Shown here piece by piece: positions 1-11,075 of a stretch of 64,000 bases of DNA. Location: positions 62,001 to 126,000 of the forward strand of contig JAQOOI010000052.1 of NCBI GenBank assembly GCA_028554645.1, written 5' to 3'. Source of the DNA: Omphalotus guepiniiformis. Its lineage: Eukaryota; Basidiomycota; Agaricomycetes; Agaricales; Omphalotaceae. How positions within the stretch are numbered: position 1 is the stretch's first letter; each line of letters opens with the position of its first letter. A program made the position numbers and the translations under genes. The notes below the pieces were generated by a model. It was not told the origin of the DNA. It was given only the letters and a program-made list of their open reading frames with translations, and ran no database searches.

Positions 1-196
1 GGCTTGAATGGGAGACCCTTTACCCCATAGACTAAGCAATGCAAGCGGAAGATGTATGGAAAAAAGAGTTCTCCAATGGTCCGCCTTCAAGGTGCCAGCT
101 TTTGGTAGACCAACATTTGGCGGTGGCCTTCCGACCCAAGATGGGGTGATCAGCTCAGAGACTACTAATTGAAGACGTCGGAGGGCTGCCGATGAA

Positions 197-3100
197 TCAA
201 TATTTGCCCACTTCAAGGCTTCTGTAGGTTGATCTCGACGCTATACGCTGATTAGTCAGCGGACATTCTTCGCTGTGCAAAGGGCAAAGGTCTATTCTCA
301 CCCAGTCAATTAGCTCCTGTACCAGATGCTCCTTCTCGATCTTGGACAGCCCACAAGGTAGTCGATCTAGATCCACACATACGTAGGCAAGTGAATTCCA
401 AGTCTCCGAGCGCAGAGATTCCGCCAATGCGTCCAGCCCCCCCTCCATTGAGTCGCCGAGTACAGGCTGCTGTAGCTTCCGATGAATATCCCCAATCCCA
501 TAGGCAGAATGATGGTTCATTAAACTTGTAAGTAGACTGAGGAGGTCTTGACGATCTTCGCGTGACAAATCGTGTGACCGGGTTGTTCCTCGTTCACTGA
601 GTTTGGGGTTAGGACGTTCAGCCCAAGGTATGTTAGGCGCACTTCCAGTTTTGGGGGTAAAAAATGGCCACTGATACCTCTCTTGCTCTTGAATTCCGCT
701 GATACGCTGGTGGTACTCTCGTTAGAAGGCTACTCACATTTTCTGCAGAGCACGCACCCAATTCATCAAGCAGTCCACCATTTCTCTCCTCTGCACATCC
801 TTGAGCGAAATGACGGATTTTTGCCCAATGCTATCCCGAGGAAAAATCATAAGATCGTTACAGACGTAGAGAAGCGAAATCCACTTGTTGCTCATAAGTT
901 TTGCGTGGTATTTCTTCTTTTCACTTTTCGACAAAGGCGGGGGACCTGACAACGTCAAATGGATGCTCGATAGTTGTCGGAAAGCGGCCTTGTCGTTCAA
1001 AATATCTTTCTTCATCCACGCCATCCGCTCCAAACGAAGCTTCTGATCATCTTCGGATAATTGAGTCCATTCCACCAAAGAAAAGCGATGATCATCCACC
1101 TCTTCCTCCCCACCATGTCGGGTCAACAGCCATCTCAAGCGACCAGAGTCATTGTGAGATTTTGGTCCTGTGGAAGTAGTGTCCGAGATGCGGGGTGGTG
1201 GGGTGAAGTCGTAAAAAAAGGCTCGAAATGAATGAGGTGTTACTTTCCTATTGTCTGGATCATCTAAACCAAGGGCCTTACGGAAAAAATTTTGCAGAAC
1301 ACGCATAATAAACGTGTGCATGGGTTCTGGCACCAACTGCTCTGAAGGTTTCCAATACTTCAGAGTCCACATGGCTGAGTGGCGGGTACCATAGATATCT
1401 TCTACGCGATCGCGTTCGCTTTTTGTCCTCGCATTCATCCACAACCTCGCCCCCTCTTTCAGGAAATTATCGTCGATTTTACCCCAGTTTTCAAAATCCA
1501 CTCTCCCAAGATGGGCGGTATGCCAACAGTTGCAGTAGAAGCAGAAAATATGCGAAGATGCATCGAGAAACCCTGCGTAAGGTCTTGCAGCCTTCAAGTC
1601 CATTACAGCCTTGGCAGCAGCTGCACGATGCACTCGACCATAAGGTACGCCGTTCGCGCGCGATTCTTGTAAGACGAATACGGTGCAATTCCCCGGGTGT
1701 AAGCAAGATCCAGATCACGAATCAAAGGACCCAGATAGTAGCTGTGAGCAGCTTCTTTTGCGTCTGGTTCATTAGGCCCCTGAATGAGCCCGACAAGGTA
1801 GATGTACGCCGGATCGTTGGCCATATCGAGGGGTAGATTAAGGCACAGTAGCGCAAGCACGCCTGTAGAATTCTTGGGTCCCCGAATTCGATTCCCTTCA
1901 ACATTGAAGGAATCTCCATGAAATTTGAAGAACCATCGCCCTTCATCTCCACGATCTGCAACAAACAGGCCACCGTCGTGGGCTCGAAAACCCCGTACAA
2001 AAGTTCCATCTCGAGCATCGCACTTATCCATTGGATTCTCGGGATGTGAAGTAATATGCTCGCAGAATTTGTCACCGTACTCCTCAATCCCTGGGAGTGA
2101 CAGGAATTTTCCAAACCAATCAAAGAATGGGTAATAGTGAAACGTCTTCAGCGGAGTCTGATGGTCACTCATCAGGTCACTATTGCAGACACCATGGCAG
2201 GTCCTATTAGAGCACTGGCGATCGTACACAGGCTCAGAGGAACCAACCGCATATCTCGGCTCGTAGATATAGCTACAAGTCGGACATACCGCGTAGGGTA
2301 CGGTAGATATGCCAAAATTCAGCCTCCTTTCAAGAGTAGAGACAGTGGTAGGGATGTCGTTGATGGCGTTGCTCTGCTCAACAGTAGTCCCTCCAGGACT
2401 AAGCATAGTCAAAGAGAGCGCAAAGATTCGGAGCAATTTGAGCAAGAACGAGGTGCCGCGCTCAGAAGCGCCCTCAAACACTCTGCCTACCAATGCGATG
2501 CAGTAAGCAATAAGGGTTGGAGTTTGTCGGCGGCTGTTGGGGTTGACGAAGCATTTACCTGACATAGGCATTTGTGAGCATGAGTCGGATGAGTTTAGCA
2601 CTGAGAGCCATGCTTACGATTATCGAGGCGGATGGCCGTGGCGTCAGGGTGCTGCAAACGCCAGTTTCGCAAACAACTTTCCAGGGAAGTGACGCCGGCC
2701 TTTATCTCTTGTATGAGTGCTGCTGTGACATTCGAACTTCGTACTTGTTTGAGAGATTCGCGGACGGATTTTACCCCGCCCTCCACTGCCAGCAATGTTG
2801 ACTGGATGACAGTTTCTGGAGTGGTCCCCGCATCAAGGCTATCTAAGTCGTGCTTCAAAGACAGAAACACTTCTCTCTGACGAGACAACCCGTCAAAAGC
2901 ATGAGCGGTAGCCTTGTGATTGTCACGAGGAAGTCCAAACGGATGCAGAAATCCATCAGGTCCGGGCTTCAACGCAGATTCAAAGCTGTCGTTCTCAGAA
3001 GGGTTAGAGTGTAAGATATGTTCCAGCTAAGAACGTTTTATCAGTGTCCTGTCGAGTTCTCGAATGAGCACCTTACCGCCAATCTCGCTACGGTAGTGGA

Positions 3101-3508
3101 ATATTCTTCAAATTGTGAAGAGTCTAAGATGCGGGGGGCGGGAAGTTCTCCTCGATTTAGGATTGTTGCATGTGCCACGAGCATTGAACCTTCCGAGTCG
3201 CCACCGCTATTTGTATGGTTGGGTTGGCAGCGCTCGACAGTTACTCCTGATACTGCGGTCGAAGAGGAGGCAGGAGCCAAGGGAAGGGGATTAGCTAGCC
3301 CCGGTGATCGCTGAAGGTCTAACTTGTTTGCGCGACGTCGTTTCCGGTGCCTATCGTTGGAGGTTGAACCTGAACCTGAAGGCTGCGTGGTGTTTTGGGG
3401 TGCACAAGGGTCGCGATCGGGCGATGATGGGGGCGATGGTGTGTTTGAGCGAGTGCGTTTGGACATAAGTCTCTCAAAGAGTGCGAAGGTCGAGCTGGAA
3501 GCGTCCAT
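197..3508 (-). CDS. Tnp2/Plavaka-type (CACTA-like) transposase gene, one frame break
   Basis: Likely DNA transposase of the basidiomycete Tnp2/Plavaka group (CMC superfamily, Transposase_21-like). Exons read as 3508-3077, 3026-2618, 2558-about 1640, about 1639-738 and 698-197; all introns have GT..AG ends and keep frame. The N-terminus is low-complexity with a basic stretch (HRKRRRANK). Exon 3 has a Cys cluster (CPTC, then CSNRTC) followed by the family's HYYPFFDWFGKFLSLPGIEE, DG and IQGPNEP blocks. Exon 4 has the RHSAMWTLKYWKP segment. Exons 4 and 5 end in two related modules (LYVCNDL..NWVRAL and AYVCVDL..DWVRIDL), a tandem module. Near 1640 the frame changes with no plausible intron (28 nt at most), so this copy is probably inactive. 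Family assignment is from remembered motifs. No terminal inverted repeats were found, and the 3' side may run past the window start. Confidence 0.72.
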
Positions 3509-3884
3509 TTTTCTCTATTAGAAATATCGGACGGGGTAGTAAGTTAGCGCAGATTGTGCATTCGAAACCCGTTTCATTTGGCTGTCGCTGAGATTAGTCA
3601 GCTCTGCACTGCATATTTCAAGTCCTCCCTAAATAAGTAGCACCTGCTGCTACATAATGAATCGTCTTTTTTTTCAGATCTAACAAACATTAATTGCGTT
3701 TAAATCTTAAACAAAATAAGCTGGGCTCCGTGCCCAACTGCTGAGGGACGCGCGGAGGGGGGACGCGCGGGGAGTCTTTGTAAGCCGAAAATTCGAGTCG
3801 AACTTTCGGTGAACATTGCTTTCCAGATGCTTGACTGCTTTCCTCGTCGACTTCCTGATACGCCTACCCTTTGAATTCTTCAAA
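3509..3884. promoter_or_regulatory. Shared upstream region between divergent genes
   Basis: The 376 bp between the start codon of the leftward transposase gene (3508) and the rightward gene (3885) must hold both promoters. It contains a T-run and an AT-rich stretch around 3665-3715. At 3746-3775 the 10-mer GGACGCGCGG is repeated directly, separated by an AGGGG spacer. No TATA box is convincing. Confidence 0.4.
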
Positions 3885-6800
3885 ATGGCTTCTCAAAAAT
3901 CCTTGCTTTCTTCAGAAGAGGTGGATACGTTACAGGATGAGATTTCTGAATTCTACGCTCGCTTGTCCGCGGAAATAGATCGACTTCCTCGCCTTCGCAA
4001 TGAGACGGATTTGAAACACTCGATGCGGCTGACAGAGTTGGATGATCTGTCGAGGGCATGTGTGGATGCGTTGCGTTTGCAAGTCTTGTCTAGGCAGTCG
4101 ATTCAAATTCCGAATGCGCGTTCCTTCCTGCTGGAAAGGATCTTCGACTTGTCCTATACGCAATGGAAGGCAACCTGCTCCCTTTCGTCACCTATACCGC
4201 TCATACGACCCTTGGTGCTACTGACCTCGCCACAAGTGGGTGTCGAGGACCTAAGTCACTTTGCTGCAAATGCTGCCGATTGGAATTCCGTTGTACGGGT
4301 GGTGAGCGGGGAAGATGTTCCTGGTTACAGAGTAGTGACCCATGATCTATCTATGTTGAATCCGGGAAGGCAGTCGAGGTTCGATTGGAAGGGATTCGAA
4401 CTGTGCGTTACCCAAGATAGGGGCTGTGCAGGCGAGCAGCAGTGGGTTCAGATTTATAATTTATGGTTGGGGTTGTTTACATCGACTGGCTTAGCTTATA
4501 CCGAAACGGATTTAGACGTGCTAGCCGATTCAACAGAGGCCGCTGAAGGTTCGAAGGGCAAGGGGCGTACGCCCTCGCCTGTTCAGGAGCGAAACGAACG
4601 CTCTGTTACTATGACTCCCTCTAAACACCGCTGGGTGTTAGATTCTGTGGAGGTTCCCGTTCGTCGAAGGCGCCGGCCGCTTCATGTTGGTCAAAAACCG
4701 CCCATCACGATACGAGTCCCTCCCATGGCGAAGATCTGTCCTTCAGCATCCTCGCGTCCTCAAGCAGGGTTGGCCAAATCGGTGTATGTGCCTCCCAAAC
4801 TTACCACCCGCCACTTTCAGGGAAAGACCGAAGAGGGTCGTGTGGAGGCGTTGAAGGCGGTGTTTTCGCTTAAGGAGCCTCTCGAATCGAGCCTGGACTT
4901 TGTTGCCCGAGTGCTATCATACCTAGTTTGTCGATTTCATTCCTGCGTACCCATTTCGTGTATTGACTAGTTGAACATAGCCTCCTTGCATCTTATGCCG
5001 CGGTCACACAGGCTGCAAACTCGCATTCTCGCCGAAGACCGGATGTACGCATTGCCTGGACATCGGACGTCGCTGCTCGCATACGGATGTCTTTCGATTA
5101 CTCCGTGTGATGTATTTGACAGGGTGTTCCGCTGAAGAGTTGCGGAAAACGCTTGTGGTGAGTTTGTGGCAGCTGCTTCGCGCGCTGAGACGCTTTGATA
5201 TCTCATAATTCTCCTAGCGTCGGCATGCAGATATTACGCGTCTCCATATCGATCCATTCTTGCAGGTGAATGCTGAGCAAATGGATGCACTCTATGCAGC
5301 ATCCTTGACAAGTCACCCGTTAGCACGACGACTTTCTCAACCGACCTGTAGAGACGAATTGCAACGGTTGGTCGAGCTTGCTTCGGCAGCTGCTGGAACA
5401 GATAGCCGTTCCGTTGAAGTGATTGGCCAATCGAGTGGTTCAAGATCTGAGCTGTCAGAAAATCCTGCTGGACATCCCATGGAGGAGTTAAATAAATTGC
5501 CAACCCCCAGTTCATCGGTCGATTTCGACAATCTCCGCCCATTCGTTGTACCCCGCGTTCCAATGACGCCTTCTGTTTCTCCCAGTCCTATGCCAGACCC
5601 GATTCCGAGCCCCCATATAATCCAACCGATACCAACGTCTTCGTCAGGTCCTCAAGAGGGTGTGGCTGAGCCCGGAGTGATCCAACCGATACCAACGACT
5701 TCTTCGCCCGCCCCTCAAGGAGCTTTGGCTGAGCCCGGAGTTTTTGATCAACCCCCCGTTCCGGATGCCACAGCTCTTGGATATCCTGGTCTGTTATTGA
5801 CGCCTGCTAACGATTCGACTGCTGGCCATCTAAGCTCAAACGACTTACCGGGCGACGCTCGTCTGCTATCGACGCCCGCTTCCCCTGCTAAAGATTCGAC
5901 TGCTACCGAACCCTCCCGGGTCCTAGGCCCGAACAATTTTCCTGGGGACCCTGGTCTGTTATATACGCCTATTTCCCCTGCTCAAGATTCGATTGCTACT
6001 GACCCTCCCCGGGTCTTAGGCTCGAATGACAGGGAAGTTGGTCTGTTGTCGACGCCTGCTTCCCCTGCTAAAGATTCTACCGCTAGTGACCCTTCCCCGG
6101 TCCTAGGCCCAAACGACCTTCCTGGAGATGAATCAAACCCCATTGGTGCTCACATCGCGGAGCAGCGTGGAATAGCAGATCAGATGAATCGTCATATAAT
6201 TCGTGCAGAGTTCGGTGGTGGCAGAGTCACCCAAGCAGTGGTTTCTGGGATGGCTCGGTTTGAGAAGTTAGTTCCCTCTGGCCAATCTCACCAGGTAGGC
6301 GAACTGGTTCACTGTTTTTGACGGCCACTCATAAACGATAGGAATTCTCGATAGTTGCTGGTTCTTCCACAACAGCAGCTACCCCTATGAGCCCTGGATC
6401 TCCCAATATGTTCATCGACCCTACTGAGGGCATAGACGACCCTTGCGTTCGAGTATCAGCCCTACAGGATGCTTTGGCTAGTGCACAATCTCGTATTCGA
6501 GCCCTCGAGATTGCCAATGCACGACTTCAACCCACGGACGTCGATGCCCAGCTTAAAACCAGAAGGATTCGCACCATTCATCACATTCCTCCACTTAATT
6601 CTGGGCTCTCTGCTGGTGCATTGCATGAGCTGCTAATCGGCGAACGACAGTATAGCGCGGACCTCCATGTACGGGTTAGCGAGATGACTGACAATGCTCG
6701 GGAGCTGCATGCTCGATTTCGACACCTTAGAGATGTTGCCGTTCATATTCAGGGGGTTTTGGATCGAGCTATCGAGTTGCTCCAGGAAGCCGAGGATGGT

Positions 6801-7467
6801 CATCGCCACACTCTGGACTTGTTGGGGGCGTGAACGAATGGAGCGACTTCATTTGGTTGAGGAGCTTGATCAGCTGCAACGACACTCCGCGAATCTGACT
6901 ACTGAGTCACAGTACCTGGGTGACGAGGTGAATGCTGCCGCCGAATCGTTGCTGCTGCTTCGTTCAGCTAACCCTAGCATTTGTTATCGATTCATTCGAG
7001 CGACGGTTGAATCTGGGATTGCTCAACTCGCGCCGCTGATACCCACACCTCAGGACTTGTCTTCCTCCGTGAATGCCTACGTTCGGCAGGTTAACGCGAC
7101 GTTGAGGCATGTTCAAGAGGCAGTTTGCAGGGCTGAGACTGCTAACTCCTCCTTTTTTGACCGAGACGGTTTATTCTCGCTCATCGAAACCCAATTTCGT
7201 GATTTGAAGGCCCCTGCTCCTGCAGCACATGTGGCAGGTTTTATGCAAGTCCCCACTTTCCCTGCTTCAATGCTTTTTGATAGATTCGATGGAGGAATCG
7301 TTGACCGTTTCCTTCCGGTTTCCTCTGCACCCCTTGATCGTACCGACAACGATTCATCAGCTGGAAATTCACCTGGTCTTCGTGATCAACATGAAATGAG
7401 AAAACGTACAGCTTCCGAAGGTAGTAGCTGTACGTCTCCTGATGTCAAACGGTCTCGTATTAAATAG
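3885..7467 (+). CDS. Unrecognised four-exon protein: Cys cluster, Pro-rich repeats, C-terminal helical region; frameshifted
   Basis: I do not recognise this gene. Exons 3885-4925, 4981-5157, 5266-6294 and 6342-7467 join in phase 0. The start ATG at 3885 has a good context (caaaATGG); an upstream in-frame start codon at 3816 is less likely. Exon 1 gives about 347 residues, with a basic stretch (VRRRRRP). Exon 2 carries a tight cysteine cluster, C-x2-C-x4-C-x9-C-x2-C-x5-C, beginning CILCRGHTGC, as in Zn-binding clusters of agaric-specific families. Exon 3 is Ser/Pro/Thr-rich with repeats (LLSTPASPAKDST). Exon 4 is predicted helical and ends in a basic tail (KRSRIK). At the G-run 6824-6828 the frame shifts by one: upstream reading stops at 6833, while the downstream reading continues LLGRERMERLHLVEEL. 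It is therefore a mutated gene or carries a sequencing error. A nuclear role is only a guess from the Cys cluster and basic tail. Confidence 0.6.
5791..6130 (+). repeat. Degenerate in-frame tandem repeat in exon 3
   Basis: Four units start at 5791, 5863, 5956 and 6043 (spacing 72-93 bp). They encode variants of LLSTPASPAKDSTATEPSRV followed by LGPN and a PGD-like end. Unit length changes by multiples of three, so the frame is kept. A separate two-copy repeat encoding IQPIPTSS..AEPGV lies just upstream at about 5620-5745. Confidence 0.75.
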
Positions 7468-8229
7468 TGGCAATTTTCTTGTATCATATGCCTTTTGTCA
7501 GTTTTTCTTGTGTAGTTTTTGTGTCCTATATACAAGGGTGAACCAAGTTCAATTCATCAGAGAGTTCATCGGAGGGCTACCAGTGACTGAAGATGATGCG
7601 AGCTGTGTTGTGTGAAAGTCCGCACCGTGAATGGCTATGTGGACTGTCGGTCAACGTTATCGACCACTTGATGTAGTGTCGAAGTTGTCAAACTACCCGG
7701 TCAAGCTGCGGTCTTGGGTACGGAATGTTGGAAAATTCCAGGGGTGGCATCCGTCACGCAGATTTACACAGCTTGAAGGAAATGTGAGTCCTGTCTGGTT
7801 TGGCTCAAACAATCGTTATAACCATGGTCGGATTCAAAAGCTTGGCCAACGAAGTCCCAGGGCATCAAGGAGTTTCAGTGCCGGCGCTCATTTCTGCCAC
7901 ATGTATTCGAAAAAGCCGTTGAGTTTGCTGCCCTAGTACTATGTCGATTGAAGCGTTCTGATGAAACTAGTTCGCAATTAGAGCTCACAACGTAGTATCG
8001 AGTTGACAATGTAGTGTCGGATTGTGAATCGATGCGTCGAATTGAGTGGCAGATCCGCGCCCGAACGAAGCAGTTGAAGGCAAAGTTCGAACGTCGATTC
8101 ATAACAACCCTTCAAGTTCGTAACGACCTCTGATTCCTGGTTGGTAGTTTTAAATGAACTGCCTAGTTTATGCTGACAATCAATTGGATGTCGACGAGCT
8201 ATTCGTAAAGCTAGTCGACTCATTGGCAA
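7468..8229. other. No recognisable gene
   Basis: The only ORFs are short (about 100 codons or fewer), without recognisable motifs. The start probably holds the 3' UTR of the gene ending at 7467. I see no repeat or RNA gene here. Confidence 0.5.
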
Positions 8230-8375
8230 AAATCCATCCTCTAGGATCCTTATGTTAAGTTCAAGCAGGGCTGGTAAAATCGGTACAAGTTGTGCCCCCC
8301 AAATTTGCTACTCGCCATTACCATAATATGGCTGAAGAGGTCGTGTGGAGGCGGTGAAGGCGACGGTATATATTT
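8230..8375 (+). pseudogene. Decayed scrap of the 3885-7467 gene
   Basis: By eye this stretch aligns with about 4728-4865 in exon 1 of the upstream gene. It shares the words caagcaggg, ggtaaaatcggt, cccccaaa, actcgccatta, gctgaagagg, gtcgtgtggaggcg and gtgaaggcg, with indels that destroy the frame (source protein KSVYVPPKLTTRHF). It shows that the gene belongs to a repeated family and that a second copy has decayed here. Confidence 0.7.
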
Positions 8376-8547
8376 GCCAAATGAACGAGGTCAAGCGCGT
8401 TCTGCAGTCGATATTCAATAGCATCATCAAGTAATTAACATTAATGATATTATTATACACATTTTGTACTTGAACTCGTGGAGCCCGCATTTGAACTCGA
8501 CTCGACCTGTTCCACTTGAACTTGAACCGCTGACCGCTGTTTGGAAT

Positions 8548-9054
8548 TCAACTTGAGGACCAAACTTGCCTTGAGCTTGAGCCACAATTTTTGAACTTGC
8601 ACCATCGATCACCGCTGGGAACGGGGTTCGTGCCAACGTCGACATCTGCATCGGATTTTACATCGTTGATAATACCATTTCTTCGCCAGCTGGTAAGCCG
8701 TCTTCTATCTTCTGTTTCTCGATCTGTACGGTTGTCGAAGAACATCTCTGCTGCAGTCATCGAAGAGGAGGGAGCGGGTCCTAGGGAGGCTCTGAGGGTC
8801 AGAAGAACGGGATGAGGCTGGAAGGCTTCATCGGGTGAAGATGAGGATGAACAGGATGCAGATGAATATGGAGATAACGGCTTCGTTGGCCCCCAGACTG
8901 AATGCAATGGTCGCAAACCGTACACAGGGCGTCTAGCGAGACTTGCGAATGCCGGGGTCTTCAGTAAATAGAAGATTGCGTTCCTCGAGTGCCTCTGTGG
9001 ACTTGGCGTCTCGTCGGTGGATGAATGGGCGTCTGAGAGTACGAGCGTGGTCAA
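8548..9054 (-). CDS. Possible exon of an unknown protein (weak)
   Basis: An open frame of about 168 codons without an ATG start. It is Ser/Pro-rich (SSASCSSSSSPDEAF) and then charged (RTDRETEDRRRLTSWRR). A second open frame on the same strand (8933-9172) overlaps it in another frame. I recognise no family, and no splice junction linking the two could be chosen. It may be chance; it is recorded because it is the longest open stretch between 7.5 and 9.5 kb. Confidence 0.18.
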   Translation of the reverse strand: MTTLVLSDAHSSTDETPSPQRHSRNAIFYLLKTPAFASLARRPVYGLRPLHSVWGPTKPLSPYSSASCSSSSSPDEAFQPHPVLLTLRASLGPAPSSSMTAAEMFFDNRTDRETEDRRRLTSWRRNGIINDVKSDADVDVGTNPVPSGDRWCKFKNCGSSSRQVWSSS

Positions 9055-9543
9055 GGACGTGTGTACATGTGGAAGCTCCGCTCATCGGGAGCGGAATGGG
9101 CCCTAGCTGAAGGGAGATGGGCAAGGGAACTACAATTTTGTATGCGAGGGGATTAAAGAAGAGCCTACGCACACGGCTTGGACGTTCTCGTACTCACCAT
9201 GGCCGGGGACGTCTCATTTTCCAGGTCTTGATCTTTGTGGTGCCGCATTTGAACGGGACCATGGTGCCGAACGAGACCACGACACCGAGCGTGCGCGCGA
9301 TCCGTCGCTAACAAGACCTGCGAAGATCTCTGAGTTTAGTTCATATGTGCGTTCGGAAAAGAAAAGAGAGATCGAGCAAAAGAAGCCCCGTTTGAACCAC
9401 AAATCTAAACAAATAAGTTTCTTTTGCAAAATACTACAAATACAACCTTCAATCCTCGTCAGATTGAGCACAAATTTGCCAATAGACGAGCTACGCACCT
9501 TAGAAGTTCCTAATCAACAGTATGAGCGAGCGAATATAGGCTA

Positions 9544-10314
9544 CTACGTGATCCGGTCTTCCTTGAAAGTGGAAAATCTCTTGGTGCCGGACACCACCTC
9601 AATTAAAACACACACGTTAGAAGGACTTTGTGAGAGAATACACGACGTACATTGGGCGCATGAAATTCGAGGCCGCCGCTGGCAAACACGGCTCAAGAAG
9701 ATGTGAATGAGGCGTTCTGTTACCGGTCATCTCACCAGACAAACCGGAAATAGTGACTGCACGCACCTGTTCTCGTTGCATGTGAGACCGGTACAGGTGT
9801 GTACCAGACCTGATTCTGCCCGCGACATTGTCGTCTCCATTCCCGCTTGCGCCGCTGTATATTTCTAGTCCTGCCTACTTTGTATGCAGGGGTACCTCCA
9901 ATTTTGTAGATGTAGATCCATCCAGGCAGGTCATGGCGAGGAATCTCGAGCTGTATGGCATGGTTCCAATCCTTTGTGAAGGGGTGCATGACTAGTGAGA
10001 AGAAGCCGCAGGAGGAGCCCTTTGAGGAGCCCTGTGGAAGGTTGAGGCCAAGATTAAGAGAGACGGCGAGAAGAAGTAGAAAACCAACTTACATCTAACT
10101 TGACTTTCCAAACAACCAAAAACGTACCGTTTGAACGGAATTTTTGGAGACTTAATCGCACTGAGAACGTTGGGAGGTAAAGTTCTGAAGTAAAGCGCAG
10201 ACGCGCGCTAAGTTCCCGCCATAAGAAATGGCGGAGAATTGTCTCCTCATTCTCCGCTTCATAATCTGCAGCATCCGAGAAGGTCGACTCGGGAAACAAT
10301 GTCAATCGGCTTCA
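9544..10314 (-). CDS. T5orf172/MUG113-like (GIY-YIG superfamily) protein, three visible exons
   Basis: Exons 10314-10093 (5' end unresolved), 10031-9767 and 9716-9544 join in frame across GT..AG introns (61 and 50 bp). Exon 2 has the domain signature GWIYIYKIGGTPAYKVGRT, then NIQRRKREWRRQC. Exon 3 begins ERLIHIFLSRV, matching the family's conserved ERLxHxxL segment, followed by CAQC. This is the T5orf172 domain (Pfam DUF1766 family; fission yeast mug113), a relative of GIY-YIG nucleases, with many fungal paralogues of unknown function. The usual second-half C..C..H..E pattern is incomplete, so the domain may be degenerate. The first exon is open only back to a TGA at about 10315 and has no ATG, so an upstream exon is expected or the gene is truncated. 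Confidence 0.65.
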
Positions 10315-10811
10315 CAAAATAGCACGCAATATAGCTTCAATGAATATTGTCATTGGATACTAAGGAGGGTTGCCTCCTGGAATTACATGGCCGCATCAAG
10401 AGGATACACTAGAGATTCAAAATCTTCAAAACAGCGGCACGACTATGAAGTGAAGATGCGAACGTTAGTAAACGTTCGTATAAACTTCAAAGCCGACTTA
10501 CGCGTGTATTTGGCTGTCAAATCCTCGTCAAATACCAGGTACTCCCTTCGCCCACAAACATTCGTATAAACTTCGAAGACTCAATCCATCACTGTGCTTT
10601 AAAACCTTTGCCCCATCCAAGACGATACTCGGCTGCTGGTCCTAAACATCCTCAGTTTCGAAATCATGCTGGGCCGATCAACGTTGGAGAATGCGAACAT
10701 CTTACGATGTTCGTATACACCTAGAAAAAGATACTCAGCTACTTGATGATCTCACCCACGCATCAGGAAACTTGCCTGGCTCCCACGGCTCTGCAAGAAT
10801 TGGTCTCGACA
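10315..10811. other. No gene; clustered ACGTTCGTA-like motifs
   Basis: No ORF with recognisable content. The words aacgttcgtataaacttc (about 10470) and aacattcgtataaacttc (about 10557) repeat, and acgatgttcgtatac follows at about 10704. Related words occur at 11750 and 11925. Confidence 0.4.
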
Positions 10812-11075
10812 CTATCGTCGAGGCCCACTGTCAGGTCTCAACGCCGCTGGAGAGGACCCGCAAGCGTTGTCCGCGAACTCGCTTTGGGGAGTTTGTGACC
10901 TATGTATCAGTGAGAAATTGCGCAGGAAAGGGAGGGTGATGGATAGGGTGGGATTTGTGTGTATTCCTTGCCACGTCGAGCGTTGGATGGTGCATGTGCG
11001 AAGATTTGTACATTGCGCGAGAAGCTCACCGATGGTGCCCCTCTCAAGTGCAAGGCCTAGTGAGCTTGAGGGCAC
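10812..11075 (-). pseudogene. F-box/LRR-like protein fragment
   Basis: The reading frame contains LLAQCTNLRTCTIQ, then ITLPFLRNFSLIHRS. This resembles the leucine-rich region of the very large agaric F-box protein family (lists of NLRxC..LPFLRxLxL). No F-box segment and no convincing neighbouring exon on this strand were found, so I read it as a fragment or one exon of a decayed gene. Confidence 0.35.

Noticed and set aside
1600..1680. Treating the frame change in the transposase gene as a 28-nt intron
   Set aside because: Too short for splicing; a frameshift is simpler.
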